DNA of 48,686 bases. Source: Acanthaster planci (Eukaryota; Echinodermata; Asteroidea; Valvatida; Acanthasteridae). The translations under genes and the position numbers were made by a program. The notes beneath the pieces were generated by a model. The model was given only the letters and a program-made list of their open reading frames with translations, did no database searches and was not told the DNA's origin. This document shows, in pieces, positions 1 through 10,570 of this stretch; position 1 is the stretch's first letter, and each line of letters opens with the position of its first letter. The stretch lies in NCBI RefSeq assembly GCF_001949145.1, contig NW_019091526.1, forward strand, positions 1,072,138 to 1,120,823, in the 5' to 3' direction.

Positions 1-157
1 TCTAAAAAGGCTTGAAAAGGTTACTTGAAGAAATTTCCAGATTGATACCCCAAATCACCCCACAAAAATTTTCCGACCACCAGAACATTTAACTATGCAT
101 CTGCCTTTGCAGAATTTGAGCTGTTCTTAAGTTCCTTCCTTGTTTACAATACCACAG

Positions 158-431
158 TGGTCTCCTTCTTGTGTACAATACCTTGAAGCATCTCAAGAAA
201 TCCAACGGTAGAATGAACTGGGCTCTCTTCTATCTCCACCGCTTCATCCGCATCACTCCGGCCTACATGATCTGCATCGCTGTCTTTTCCACCTTGATCG
301 TCCATTTCAATGAGGGTCCAGGCCAAATTGAACTATTCGAAAGCTCAGCGAGAATCTGCCGGGAGCGATGGTGGACAAACCTACTCTACATCAACAACTT
401 GTATCCGTTTCCCGGTAGTTTAGGCGAACAG
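158..431 (+). CDS. NRF-6-like gene, first exon in window
   Basis: The acceptor reads ...ttgtttacaataccacag before 158 and the donor is gtaaac at 432. The first base completes a codon from the upstream exon. The encoded segment starts GLLLVYNTLKHLKK, then YLHRFIRITPAYM, a membrane helix, and a lumenal/extracellular loop with RWWTNLLYINNLYP, all typical of the acyltransferase-3 core. It ends in phase 0. Confidence 0.85.
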
Positions 432-3400
432 GTAAACGACACGGACCCAAAATTTCCAGATTTTATAAGCAGAATTAAGACACAAATCTGTTAAAAATGC
501 CCTGCAAGTCACCAGTCAAAAATCTGTCTGGAAACGTACACTGCACAACAAAATGGGCAACAAAACCTTTTGCTCTCCTCCTCTGTGCCATGAAAACTGC
601 TTCTGATCAGCAACTACAAGGAATTCACTCTAGATAAATATGTCTCATAAACGTAAAAACCGAGGCCAGAGTAGACGAGAACCGATTTTGAGCACGTTGA
701 TATTATACTGTAGATACACCAGTTTTTTCCAGGGCCTGTCGTTTGGTACGGCTCGCACATTGCTTGCCGATAGGCCTTACTTCTGACGTACGGCCTTCAA
801 GATCCAAGTATTCGGTATAAATTGTTAATTGAAAGACATATTTTGAATACAAAAGGAGATAAATACTTTACACTGCAGTCATGGACATATGACGCGACTT
901 TTCAGATACGACTTCTGTGATATTTTCAATTTTATCTAAGAGTAAAATTCATCGTCTCGTCAAATGTTGCTGAGTGTAAACAAACATTTCATTCACATCC
1001 ATATCAAGTTTTGTTTTGCAGAAGTTTAAATTAAAGCGCTGTCAAGTAATACATGTAATTGCATTGCTTTGTGCAGTTCCAATAAATAAACTTCCGAGCT
1101 GTTTTTAATTGAAATCAACATGAGAATCTATGTCGTGTCAAACTTTCACATAATTCTATATTTTTCTCATGACTGTTATAGTGTGTGGGTTGGTCCTGGT
1201 ATCTGGCGAACGACATGCAGTTCTTCGTGATCAGTCCTGTTATCATTTATCTACTGTATAGGTAAGTACAGGAGAAAATCTATCCTATTTACTTAAAATG
1301 GAAATATTTTTCAAAAGGAAACACTACAATAAACGTTTTTTGAGTTAAATTTGAATAAATCTGGTGCACCAAGTTCCTTAAATTCACGCGAAAATGACGA
1401 TTTGAATTCTCCATGCTAAATACACAAATGCTAAACCTCACAGACAAGTTTTTGCTCAGTATTAAGAGACGCCTTGCACCAATATAATGTTTCCAATGGA
1501 AAAGGAAGGCAAAAACGACAGTCTATTCCAGAACTGGTGGTCGCTATGCAGAAGCTTGCTCCGAATCACAAGGTCTAGCAACAGTGTCTTCAGTGTGGGT
1601 AATTTAAATTTCTATGTTTATGTGCAGTAAGATGAGTCTGTGTACTGGATTGTATTCAAATTTACCTCAAAAAAGGCTTATGAAAACTGGAGAAAAAATC
1701 TCGTATTCGACAAAACAAATTTTACTGGCTCGTCTTACCGGTTCCAGTCTGAGACAATTTAAAAAGGGGGAGAACAGAGTAATATCATAATTTTTCATTG
1801 CGTTGTGAAGTCAGAATGTATTTAATTCTCACTATTTCGAACTAATAATTTACTACTTTATCGAATACAAAACATCAAGAGTTCTGTATTTCACATAACC
1901 TGTTTTAATACACCGTGATGTTTCCTTTTTTCAGGTATTCCAAGCTTGGAATTGGATTGATTGTTGCATTGTGTTTGGGTTCCTTTGGCATCACTGCCTA
2001 CTTAGCCACTTACTATGGTGTATCGCTTGGAGTCAGCCCGTACGTATTCAACCTGTATTGATGATAATCTGACTGCTGCTTTAGACTTCTTCTATTTGTA
2101 AACATACATCAGTGTTGTTGAATTGTAAAACTGGCTTTGTCGTGATGAATTGTATTTATTAAAAAAATGAAAAAATCAACCAAATCCTATTCACCGGCAG
2201 ATCAATGTTTGGTCAAAGGTTGAAGCCATTAGAAAGGGAGACCAAGAAAAGAAAAAAAATGAAACATCATTAGCATTTATGAAAAGTAAGAAATTTGGGA
2301 CTTGTTCTAGCAACACTTGTCATGAAAGTCAACGTCAATGGTCGTTTGTCCCAATCTCCCAATATTACAAAATAAATATTATCCATTACAAATGAAACTC
2401 AAACTATGATTTTACTCAAAGTTGCTATGTAGTACAATGAGTTGATTTATTGGATCTATGGAGTTTGCTCTGTAATACGTCAGTACTTTTACCCACACAA
2501 AATGCGAAGTTCGAAAATATCTGCTCGTTCCTACCCGATTGTCATTTCTGTATGCGGAACAGAACCAAGCCTACAAAACGGCGAATTTATCCATTATGGC
2601 GCTTTTCGTGTATCCCAACAAGTTAGTGCTTTCGTCAAATGAACATATTTGCTAAAACAAAAGCATGCTCATCAGTCCATTAATTTATTTCAAGACGCTT
2701 GACCCTGTTAAAGAATCGGTCTAGTAACGACCTTACATTGACTTAAGGACTTTCATGCATTTTGATCAAAATTATATGACACATGGCTGTTTGTGTAAGC
2801 TTAAACTCCTACTTCTTTGCGCTGCATAACGGAAAAAGTGGGACAATATAGATGATTTTTTGTAAATTATATTATCATTTTTACTACCAGACCATACAAT
2901 AACAATACTGTTGTTGTCTATGGAAATGCTGCTGCAGATGTCATATACATGAAGCCATATTGTCGCATCCCTCCTTATTTGGTGGGCATGGTATTTGGGT
3001 ACATCTTTTACAGGCTCAACGGTCAGCCCTTCAAGATGAACAAGGTAAGAGCGTGGCTGAAATCCCTAGACCAAAACAATCATTACCTAGCCCAATGCAA
3101 GCGAATCTATCAGACCCAGCTCAGCTGAACCTATCCCTACGCAGACTGAGCTGAAAGACCTTGCAGTGGCGTATACTTGTTTTCAGTCTGGCGGACAGGG
3201 GGAATGAGCACCTTTCTTTAAAGCGAATGATGACATGATTCCATCTAAGATAAATTCTCATCACTATCTGTTTCTGGAATACTGGCGATTTCGATGCCTA
3301 AATATTTTTATAATTGACACATGTAACTTGTCCGCCAGTGCAACTTAACAGTAAACCGAAGCTGGATACGCCACTGAAGCCATCCCTACGCAAACTCAAC

Positions 3401-6400
3401 ACCTTACCTTAGCCCAAACGTTGTGCGGTGGTTCTTCCCCCACCCAGAATATTTATTATCCTCCCATGGGCATGAGAGGTTATACATGCTGGAGGGGGGG
3501 GGTTGTCACGAATGGGGAACTGTTGTTCTAGGCCTGCCCGTTTGTTGACAGTATACCGACGGGAAAGGATTAAAGAGCTCTCTTCCTTACACAAGTGAAG
3601 AGAAACACGCAAGAGCCTTATACAACTCTCAGCGGGTTTATTCTGGCCCTCTCGCTCAATAGGTAGGACACAAATAATGAGGAAAGCTCACTAATAAATA
3701 CACCAATATCAAGTGTCCCAAAGCTTACCAGAGGTTTGTTACTCTCTGGGCCTGAGGGTTACTTCGGCAACTTTATTGAAATTACCAAAACCGCTCTCAG
3801 TATCAACCCAATCAGCATACCTCTCAGCGGAGGGTTATCAAAATAGATTACGCAGACTAAACCTCGATATCCCTTTACCAAAATTACCAGCGATAATATC
3901 GCCCGATTACTGATTACTTAGCCTAATCCGAACCAACAGCCTGACTTTCATACAATCCCTAGCTTTTTAACGATTCACTTTAAAGCAATGCTAAGAACTT
4001 CAGCTCAGTAAAGAAGTCTTGACTCTCACTGTAAGTTTCTTCCGAAGGCCCCTCTTTACACACTAGCCAGTACAGCACTTCCCCGCTCAATAGAACGGGT
4101 GCAATTCGGCTCCGCCAGCTAAGGCCAACAACTAAGCTGATCTCACAGCCTCCCGTCCCGAACAGAGATTGAACAAGAGTATAACCCTCTAAATGGGACC
4201 CACGTTGCTGACCTCACCAAGCTTCCACAGCGTGGTGTAATCCTCGACGCCTAAGCAGCAATTGTCAAGAACGTGTGTTTCGTGCTCTCACCTGGGGGCG
4301 CACTTTAATATTGTACATTTACCAGAATATTTTTAGAATCACCGCCCCTGACGGCTCGTTCCGTCACACTTGTTCTGCAGTTCTTCAAGTTGGGGCTTCG
4401 CTGATAAAAACCAATCAACCTGACTCTAACTCCACATAGGGCCCATTGGAGCCTTGGAATAATCAAGCTAACCAAGCTCAACTTATATACTAGCCCTTGC
4501 AGCCCCATCCCACTACAGACCCCAAGTCCAACCGTAACAAACCATTCGACCAACGTTCACGCAGTCCAACCCAATTCGACCCAAATCCAACCAGCTTAAT
4601 CATAAACCGACTGTTATACCATAAAAGCAAGTAATGATGACTAAATGAACGGAACACCGAACCAGCTTAAAGTCTGGATTCCATATCGAAGTAAGAAAGG
4701 CAGAGAGCAACTCAACCAAGACGCAAATTGCAACGCAGACAAATGGAGACATGCCAAACGGAAGTATAACCGATAACCCAGACATAATGCAAACCAGACC
4801 CAGCCTGATCGGTAATGTTGAGCCCGGTTAACTTTGTCGACTGTCTGCGTTGAGTCGCTTAGTAGGCCTGTACAAATACGCACACTGGAGTAGTAGTAAA
4901 AGTAGAGTTCTATTTCAAACCCCCCAAATTGTATGTCGTCGGTTTCGACATGTACCAACAACGAATCTGTGTCGGTGTACATCAACTTTATTTTGTCGTT
5001 CAAATCTTGTTTCAACGTATTGTAATAAAAATTGTACATTAACGTTTTAGATAAATCCAAGATGCAAACGCCGCATTAAATGGGTTAATTTCATTTTAAG
5101 AACAAGACAGTGCTTTTTTGCATTTTACGCATTTATATTTAAAATGGTTGTGACAACATTTATATACCCTTGGTACACAGATTCTCCTTTCGTATCTAGT
5201 TTGCATATAATCAGTGTTTGCATGTTCTCCATATTTCATTGCGTATAATACATTTAAACAGCTATTCGTATGTGATTTATTAGTTTCATTTTTAACCCCT
5301 TAAACTCCATCAGCGGTTATTCTTTGTGACAACTGTTACACTTTTTTAGTTTCCATGTTTGATGGATGTTGCGAGTTGATTTTATTTTATGTCACTATTT
5401 TTTCATTTTGTATTTTATGGTCAAACTAAATACTCGGGAATAAATATCTGATGCGGTCGATAACATTCAAGAACGTCTTTCGTCTCCCGCACCAAGCAGA
5501 TGCGATGCCTTGGCGCTGCACGTCTTTTTTTTCGCTTGGACTATGAGGTCTCATTTCACCGTCGTGGAAAAGATGGCTAACCAGTCGGTGTGGGCTGCGA
5601 CTAGTTTGGCGTGTTGAAATTGGGTGGCAAAGGTGAGGGGCATGGTGTTTGTGGGGGTTGGGATTTTGGAGGAGATTTTTTCAATTTTGGGGGTTTGAGC
5701 TAGAACTCTCCTTTTACTACTTCTAGCGTGACTGGAGTACAACGATGTTTCTCTCGCTTAGTACCACTCATTTTGTCAAGTTTTTCCTTATTACTAGCAA
5801 ATGCAACCTGATCGTCAATAAAATAGCTGAACATTAACAAATTACATCAAAGTGGAATATCAGTTTAGCTTCAAGAGCCAAGATTGCCCCCTAAATAGGT
5901 ATTTTTTGTGAAAAATTTCCGCGTTTTTGTTTTTTTGGTGGAATGACGTCGCTCAGCGTCTCTTCTTTGCGCCTTGACGACTTCTGGACCGTCTGCGTTA
6001 GAAACGATCATATGGAAACCAGGCTTAACTCAAAACCTAATGAGCCGACAAACATCTTGCTGATTACTGATGCATGATACACCTTCCATGCCAATATTGG
6101 TAGTGGATCCAGAAATATGATGAGAGGCCGGAGCCAACTTCACTCCTATCAAACCAACAACCATCCCTGTATCATTTCTGTTTTCAGTGGGTCAACGTCA
6201 TCATGTGGATTGCAGCCGTTGGTGCGGGTCTGGCTATCATTTACGGACCGTTTCGGAGCGATGGAGAACCCCTACCACAGTATGCTGCGGTGATGTACAC
6301 TACACTTAGTCGAGCAGGCTTTGCCGTGGCTGTGGGCTGGGTAACGTTTTCCTGCGTCGTGGGCTACGGAGGTAATGCATCTTGCTTACAACTTCCTTTA

Positions 6401-8275
6401 ATTTCAAGTGGAGACAAAAGTGTAATTCACACCATCTCGTGAATCTTGAGTGATAATATCGTTTTTTTCTCAAAGCTGTTAACACTGCCAATCACAGTGC
6501 GAATGGCAGTAGCACTGGCAGTGGTGGTATCAATGGCAATGTTTGTGGTTGAAAATGACAAATGAAGTTTATGATTATAACCAAATGTGGGCGATCCAGT
6601 GAGTCGACCATAGCCCTAAAATACGTGCGCCAGTCAAGATTTCTTTCCCACATAGGCATCTTGTTATTGTGATGTTATGACAGTTAAAGGTAAAGTTTAC
6701 TCACAATCATGGGCGAAAATCGGAACATTTCCAGTTAACGGTGAAGTTGAGTGGGAAGTTGATGAGAAAAAAAATATAGCGCATTGTGAAGAATTTTCAG
6801 GATTTACCAACGACTAAAATTTTCGCAATATAACTAAAAGGGAAAACAGTTTTGAAAGCCATAGATATAGTTACCATTCTGATGTAAGACTGTGCATTGA
6901 TTTGATACACATTAAGATGTACATCTTTATCGTGTGTTAAAAGGTGGCGTACGGAATAAAAGTCACGTGTACATAACTCCAGTTCCGGGTGCAAAAATGG
7001 ATTACATAATCATTCATCTAGGAGAATGACTGACAACATGGGCGTAAATCCTGGGTGGATGGGGGTATTTTCCCCCCTCCCACTTTTTGAGGTCAGGGAT
7101 AGGATATTGAGTCCCCCCCCTTTTGTGATGAGCAAAAATTGACAGCGAATTATGACGAATTTTTAGGATTTTCTAACAACTAAAATGGCGCTCACCAAAA
7201 TGGGAAAACCTTTCTTAAAAAGCCATAGTTGTGTCATTCTGCATGAATTTGATACACATTGCAGATGTACATCCTTTTCGTGAATACTGTCCCCCTATAT
7301 AGTGTATATGGTGTCGCCCCCCTGCTTTTGAAATTCCATAGCTGGGCAAGTCATCCCCCCTTTCCCCATCCCCCATCCAACGATTTCCAACACAGACTTA
7401 CGCCACTACCTACAATGAAAACTTCAATAGTGAAGCACCCCCCCAAAAAAAAATCTAAGCTTGGATTAAGAGGATGAAATCTTTACGATCATAATGACGA
7501 TGACAGTGAGAGCTAACGACACAGCGATGGAACAGGTGACAGTGCATTTATAACAACAGTGTAAAATACTTTTATCTTATCCAAAGGACCTGTCAACAGC
7601 TTCCTGAGTTGGAGTTTCTGGACCCCCTTGAGCCGCATCAATTTCTGTGCTTACCTCCTTCATACAAACCTCATTTACACCTTCTACTCCTCTGCCAAGT
7701 CCCAGTATCATTTCACCTACTTGATGATGGTGAGTAACATTCCCCCCATTTGCTTTCTTGCAAATCCACTTTCAAAATGTTGTTTCATTAAACTGGAGAT
7801 CTTATCCAATTTCGGGACTGAGAATTTACAATAATACTGCCACTATTGTTTTTCAACCCCTCCATGCAAAAAACAAACGACATGAACAAAGAAACATCCC
7901 AAAATGGAAAGAAATTTAAAAGGACGCATTTTTTAATGGTCGTATAAAATTTCCTTTAAAATTCACGGTATTAATTTTATTTCAGAAATCTTTGACTTCC
8001 AACACTTATAAATTGTGCTCTCCACTCAACAAATTGCGGGATTCTACGTTGCAATCACTATCCTTCCTAAACTGTTATGATAGAAACATTTGTTTCACAG
8101 TATTTATAGATCTGTACTGCTCTTTCAACCAAATCTCCCACAGGCTTCAACCGTTATTTCGAACACCGTCCTGTCCTACGCTGCGGCCTTTATACTAGCT
8201 ATCGGCGTGGAAGGTCCTGTCATGGGACTGGAGAAAGCTCTACTCGGCCGCAGAGTTGGGGGAAAGAAGAAGTAA
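158..8275 (+). CDS. NRF-6-like acyltransferase-3 family membrane protein, 3' part of gene (7 exons)
   Basis: Spliced gene joining exons 158-431, 1182-1261, 1935-2039, 2891-3044, 6188-6371, 7587-7729 and 8144-8275; every junction has GT/AG ends and the reading frame is kept through all six introns, giving about 356 residues and a TAA at 8273-8275. The product matches the C-terminal acyltransferase-3 region of nose-resistant-to-fluoxetine (NRF-6) proteins: an early YLHRFIRITP motif after a membrane segment, then GWSWYLANDMQFF, then YMKPYCRIPPYLVGM, then NSFLSWSFWTPLSR, and a terminal GLEKALL. Several hydrophobic stretches fit the multi-pass membrane topology of the family. In C. elegans NRF-6 relatives act in lipid or drug transport; the substrate here is unknown. 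The N-terminal NRF domain must lie upstream of the window. The gene looks functional: no stops or frameshifts were seen. Family assignment is from remembered motifs. Confidence 0.88.
432..1181 (+). other. intron of NRF-6-like gene
   Basis: AT-rich intron with no gene, repeat pair or RNA that I recognise. Confidence 0.8.
1182..1261 (+). CDS. NRF-6-like gene, exon 2 in window
   Basis: An 80-base exon after acceptor ...gactgttatag and before donor gtaagt. It codes for CVGWSWYLANDMQFFVISP and a membrane segment. The W-Y-L-A-N-D-M-Q-F-F block is one of the most conserved parts of NRF-6 proteins. It ends with two bases of an Arg codon. Too short to stand out as an open frame. Confidence 0.88.
1328..1681. 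mobile_element. foldback MITE, copy 1 (intronic)
   Basis: The left end AATAAACGTTTTTTGAGTTA reads as the inverse of the right end, whose reverse complement is ATAAGCCTTTTTTGAGGTA. Inside, further blocks of the left half (GAATTCTCCATGCTAAA..., CAAGTTTTTGCTCAGTA) also recur inverted or appear in the second copy at 10197-10570. The element is about 354 bp, almost all of it in two long inverted arms, and has no coding capacity. It sits in the intron between exons 2 and 3 of the NRF-6-like gene. The superfamily is not clear as no certain target duplication was seen. Confidence 0.65.
1935..2039 (+). CDS. NRF-6-like gene, exon 3 in window
   Basis: The acceptor is tttttttcag; the exon's first G completes the Arg codon from the previous exon. 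It codes for RYSKLGIGLIVALCLGSFG and the rest of one hydrophobic helix, then YYGVSLGVSP. The donor is gtacgt at 2040, chosen because it leaves CC, which joins to A of the next exon as Pro and holds the frame. Confidence 0.82.
2040..2890 (+). other. intron of NRF-6-like gene
   Basis: AT-rich intron; no feature recognised. Confidence 0.8.
2891..3044 (+). CDS. NRF-6-like gene, exon 4 in window
   Basis: The acceptor is ttttactaccag and the donor gtaaga at 3045. The exon contains the family hallmark YMKPYCRIPPYLVGM followed by VFGYIFYRLNG. It ends in phase 0 with NK. The preceding loop PYNNNTVVVYGNAAADV is expected to be polar and non-membrane. Confidence 0.88.
3421..4303. repeat. unclassified dispersed repeat, family A copy 1
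   Basis: About 0.88 kb resembling 23490-24831 along most of its length. Shared landmarks in order: TTGTGCGGTGG..CCCCC, a GGCCTGCCCGTTTG / AGCCTGTCCGTTTT block, TATACCGAC/TATACTGAC, TTATTCTGG, CAGTACAGCACTTCCCCGCTC, GAGTATAACC and a terminal GGG-GCGCAC. The ends GTGCG...CGCAC are weakly inverted. No reading frame of note. It could be a solo LTR or a non-autonomous DNA element. Confidence 0.55.
4888..5726. mobile_element. rearranged Polinton/Maverick scrap with DNA polymerase B motif C
   Basis: On the minus strand about 5095-4935 the frame reads ILDLSKTLMYNFYYNTL and then LMYTDTDSLLVHVETDD. The YTDTDS core is the motif C metal-binding site of family B polymerases, and the surrounding pattern is that of Polinton PolB. 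The upstream part has an in-frame stop. The frame then runs into unrelated sequence at about 4930. That breakpoint abuts a block (4888-4930) that recurs in inverted orientation at 5683-5726 (AGTAGTAAAAG-AGAGTTCTA-TCAAACCCCC). It is a small, broken and partly inverted fragment in an intron of the NRF-6-like gene. Confidence 0.7.
5098..5320 (-). pseudogene. Cys-rich coding scrap, possibly transposase C-terminus
   Basis: A minus-strand frame between the Polinton scrap's arms has ERRICVPRVYKCCHNHFKYK followed by CVKCKKALSC, an arrangement of Cys and His pairs resembling the C-terminal Cys-rich domain of piggyBac transposases. It is short and stops on both sides. The resemblance is weak. Confidence 0.2.
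6188..6371 (+). CDS. NRF-6-like gene, exon 5 in window
   Basis: The acceptor is atttctgttttcag and the donor gtaatg at 6372. It codes for a hydrophobic helix beginning WVNVIMWIAAVGAG, a YGPFRSDGEP loop, and YTTLSRAGFAVAVGWV, typical of late acyltransferase-3 membrane segments. It ends one base into a Gly codon. A 3.1-kb intron full of repeat debris precedes it. Confidence 0.87.
6712..6960 (+). repeat. MITE-like repeat family B, copy 1 (partial)
   Basis: It begins ATGGGCGAAAATC and shares with 7036-7407, in the same order, GAATTTTCAGGATTT, AACGACTAAAAT, GGGAAAAC, AAAGCCATAG, TTTGATACACATT and AGATGTACATC. It lacks the C-rich second half of copy 2. Confidence 0.6.
7036..7407 (+). mobile_element. 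MITE-like repeat family B, copy 2
   Basis: Starts TGGGCGTAAATCCTGGGTGG and ends ...GACTTACGCCACTA; the reverse complement of the end, TAGTGGCGTAAGTC, resembles the start, so the two ends are imperfect inverted repeats. Both ends are followed inward by C- or G-runs (GGATGGGGG / CCCCCATCC). No coding capacity. About 372 bp. Confidence 0.55.
7587..7729 (+). CDS. NRF-6-like gene, exon 6 in window
   Basis: The acceptor is tatcttatccaaag and the donor gtgagt at 7730. Its first two bases complete Gly, then PVNSFLSWSFWTPLSRINF, a signature near the end of the family, followed by CAYLLHTNLIYTFY and a start of the last loop. It ends in phase 0 after LMM. Confidence 0.87.
8144..8275 (+). CDS. NRF-6-like gene, terminal exon
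   Basis: The acceptor is caaatctcccacag. The exon codes for the last membrane helix (SYAAAFILAIGVEGPVMG), the GLEKALLGRR tail and a basic GGKKK end before TAA at 8273-8275. The E-x-P-x-M-x-L-E-K pattern closes most NRF-6 proteins. Confidence 0.87.
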   Translation, partial: ASTVISNTVLSYAAAFILAIGVEGPVMGLEKALLGRRVGGKKK

Positions 8276-10196
8276 GGCACGGAATTCGCTAAATGCTCGG
8301 TATGAGGAGGTTTAGAGACACTGGATAGAAGGCAAACTAGATCAACCTTTTTTTCTTTTTAAGAAACAAATCAGAAGGAATCAGCAGATCAGAAGAAGTT
8401 CAACATGCCGCATATTCCTTTTTTTTCTCTACTCAAACCAAAAATATACAATGGGTGGAAACTTACGGAATACTCTTCTGAAACAATCTCTCGACAGGAG
8501 ATGGTGGGGCAAGCTCAGACTCGTATTTGGTGCACCAACGATTGAGTGTAATTAATAGCAATTTAGCGTCGTCAACCCTTTATGAATCGCTACAAAATTT
8601 GCCAAAGCTGCAGTTCGTTCGACCAAATTTGGACAAACTTTCTAGCGACTGTCTTGTGCTATCCAGGTCGCGTTCCAGTTGGCATGTGCTGCTGCAAATT
8701 CCCGTAGTTTCATACTTCTTAAAATCTTACCCTCACTCCTGCTTAGCCCATGGGTTGCTAGAGCAGTCACCCCAACACTTTTACAATTTGTATCATTAAC
8801 TGAAACAAGTCATTTGTTTGACAGTCATCGACTGGTTGAGTAGTTGTGCATATTAAACCAACATTATTGGAATACATAATTAATTTGGAATGATTAATTA
8901 TACTTCTACAGTGTTGCTATTTTCATGTGGAATATTCAATATTAAAAGCAGTCGAAGAGAGCAAGCAACATATCTGATCAGAAGCCTATTTAGTTATGAC
9001 GAGAAAATAGCTGTGATAATAAAATTAAATTTTACATTTTAAAATCGAATTGCAACCATGAAGTTGAAAGAAAATGTTATTTGCACATGCGGCAAATAAT
9101 ACTTGTAGCTGCCTGTGCCCCTTTAATGTCTCTGTGTAGTCTGTTATCAGCGTCATTGAGGCACAGCAGGATAATTGCAATAATGTCAACGGCACCCCCA
9201 CATAAACTCTCGCTGTCAAGGACGTGTTTTGGCGACCTCTAACCAAAAACATATTTGCGACGTCGAAGCAATAATCAGGAGCATGAAAACGAAGAACCAG
9301 AAATGGTTAATTCATCTGACGGAAAGACAAGCGACGACACTGCTGATGAACATCATTTTCGCTCAATATTAGGCATGTTTCTCTCCAGTGCTAATCTCTC
9401 TTTTCGCGTACGTTCTAGAAGAACTGAAGTATCTCCCTGATTCACTGCATGTAAGAACAAATTTGAAATGTATAATTCACTCACTTAGGGGTGACAAAAC
9501 TGTTTATTTTCCGCCATTTTGACTCGGTGCTAAACCAACTCCAACTCTTGGTTCTCGTTAGGTTGGAACGTTGATGTCAGATCACAGAGGCATAACCGAA
9601 GTCGGGAAAACACTTAACCAGTGACCAGCTCGCGCAACTCAACACAAATTCACGGGTTTGGTCAACAAAACACGCCCTAGAGTGGTTGTAAGAAGTGGGT
9701 GCATCAGCTTGCTTCCTTTGTTCAAGAAAACATTAAGCTGGAAAAAAGATGAAAATTAATCACAGGACTCTGTCCCTGAATTCTTCTTGAGCCCAGTTTG
9801 ATATGCTGTGTAAATATGCCATTTACTCGCACCTCCTTTCTGAACCCAGGCCAACGTTGTTCTGGCAGCCACCAGCCGAACTAAACCCAAGGGGAGGGGC
9901 ATTTCCAAAATGCTGTGTACGTAATTATTATAACTGAATGAACTAATGACTAGGAAATATTTGTTCTTTTTTCCTTCACGGTTTCACAATGTGAGAACAG
10001 TTCAATGGAAGTGAGAGAAAAGACACGTTTTACGTGTTTTGCCGCTCTACCGATTGAGCTGTTTAGTGATGTCGGAAGAGAAATGAAAAAGACAGAAATA
10101 CCCCTCTAGCGATAAGGAGGCACAACAGAAAAATCTTCTCTGCACGTGTCCCAGAGCAATGTATTCTTATGATCTTTGACCCGAGAGTGTGTACTA
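8276..10196. other. 3' flank of NRF-6-like gene; intergenic
   Basis: Contains the candidate polyadenylation signals and otherwise nothing I can identify on either strand. Confidence 0.6.
8852..9023 (+). promoter_or_regulatory. candidate polyadenylation signals of the NRF-6-like gene
   Basis: An ATTAAA at 8852-8857 and an AATAAA at 9018-9023 lie 0.6-0.75 kb after the stop codon. Either could serve the gene; such hexamers are common by chance in AT-rich DNA. Confidence 0.25.
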
Positions 10197-10570
10197 AATA
10201 AGCCATTTGCGAGTTAAATTTGAATAAATCTGGTGCACTGAGTTATGATCTAACTGCACATAAACATAACGATTTGAATTCCCCAGACTAAAGACACTGT
10301 TGCTATACCTTGTGATTCGGGGCAAGCTTTTGCATAGCGACCACCATCTCTGGAATGGACTGGTTCCTTTGTGCCCTTCTTATCCATTGAGAACGGTGTA
10401 TTGTTGCAAAGCGTCTCTTATGTAACTAAGCAAAAACTTGTCCCGAATCACGAGGTATAGCAACAGCGGTTTTAGCAGGGAGAATTTAAGTTGTTATGTT
10501 CACGTGAATTTAAAGAACCCAGTGCACCAGTTTTGGGTCAAAGTTAACTTGCGATCGCAAAAGGCTTATT
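10197..10570. mobile_element. foldback MITE, copy 2
   Basis: Same family as 1328-1681. The left end AATAAGCCATTTGCGA and the reverse complement of the right end, AATAAGCCTTTTGCGA, are nearly identical. Arms of about 170 bp continue the pairing: CTGGTGCACTG, CGATTTGAATTCCCC, TTGCTATACCTTGTGATTCG on the left are matched by CAGTGCACCAG, GAGAATTTAAG and CGAATCACGAGGTATAGCAA on the right. A short loop separates the arms. Transcribed, it would form one long hairpin. Confidence 0.75.

Larger units (their letters stand above)
6372..7586 (+). other. intron of NRF-6-like gene carrying two related MITE-like repeats
   Basis: Holds the repeats at 6712-6960 and 7036-7407 described separately; the rest is plain AT-rich DNA. 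Confidence 0.7.

Noticed and set aside
9255-9440. 61-codon acidic frame
   Set aside because: Composition looks protein-like (E-H-E-N-E-E-P-E) but there is no splice or homology support.
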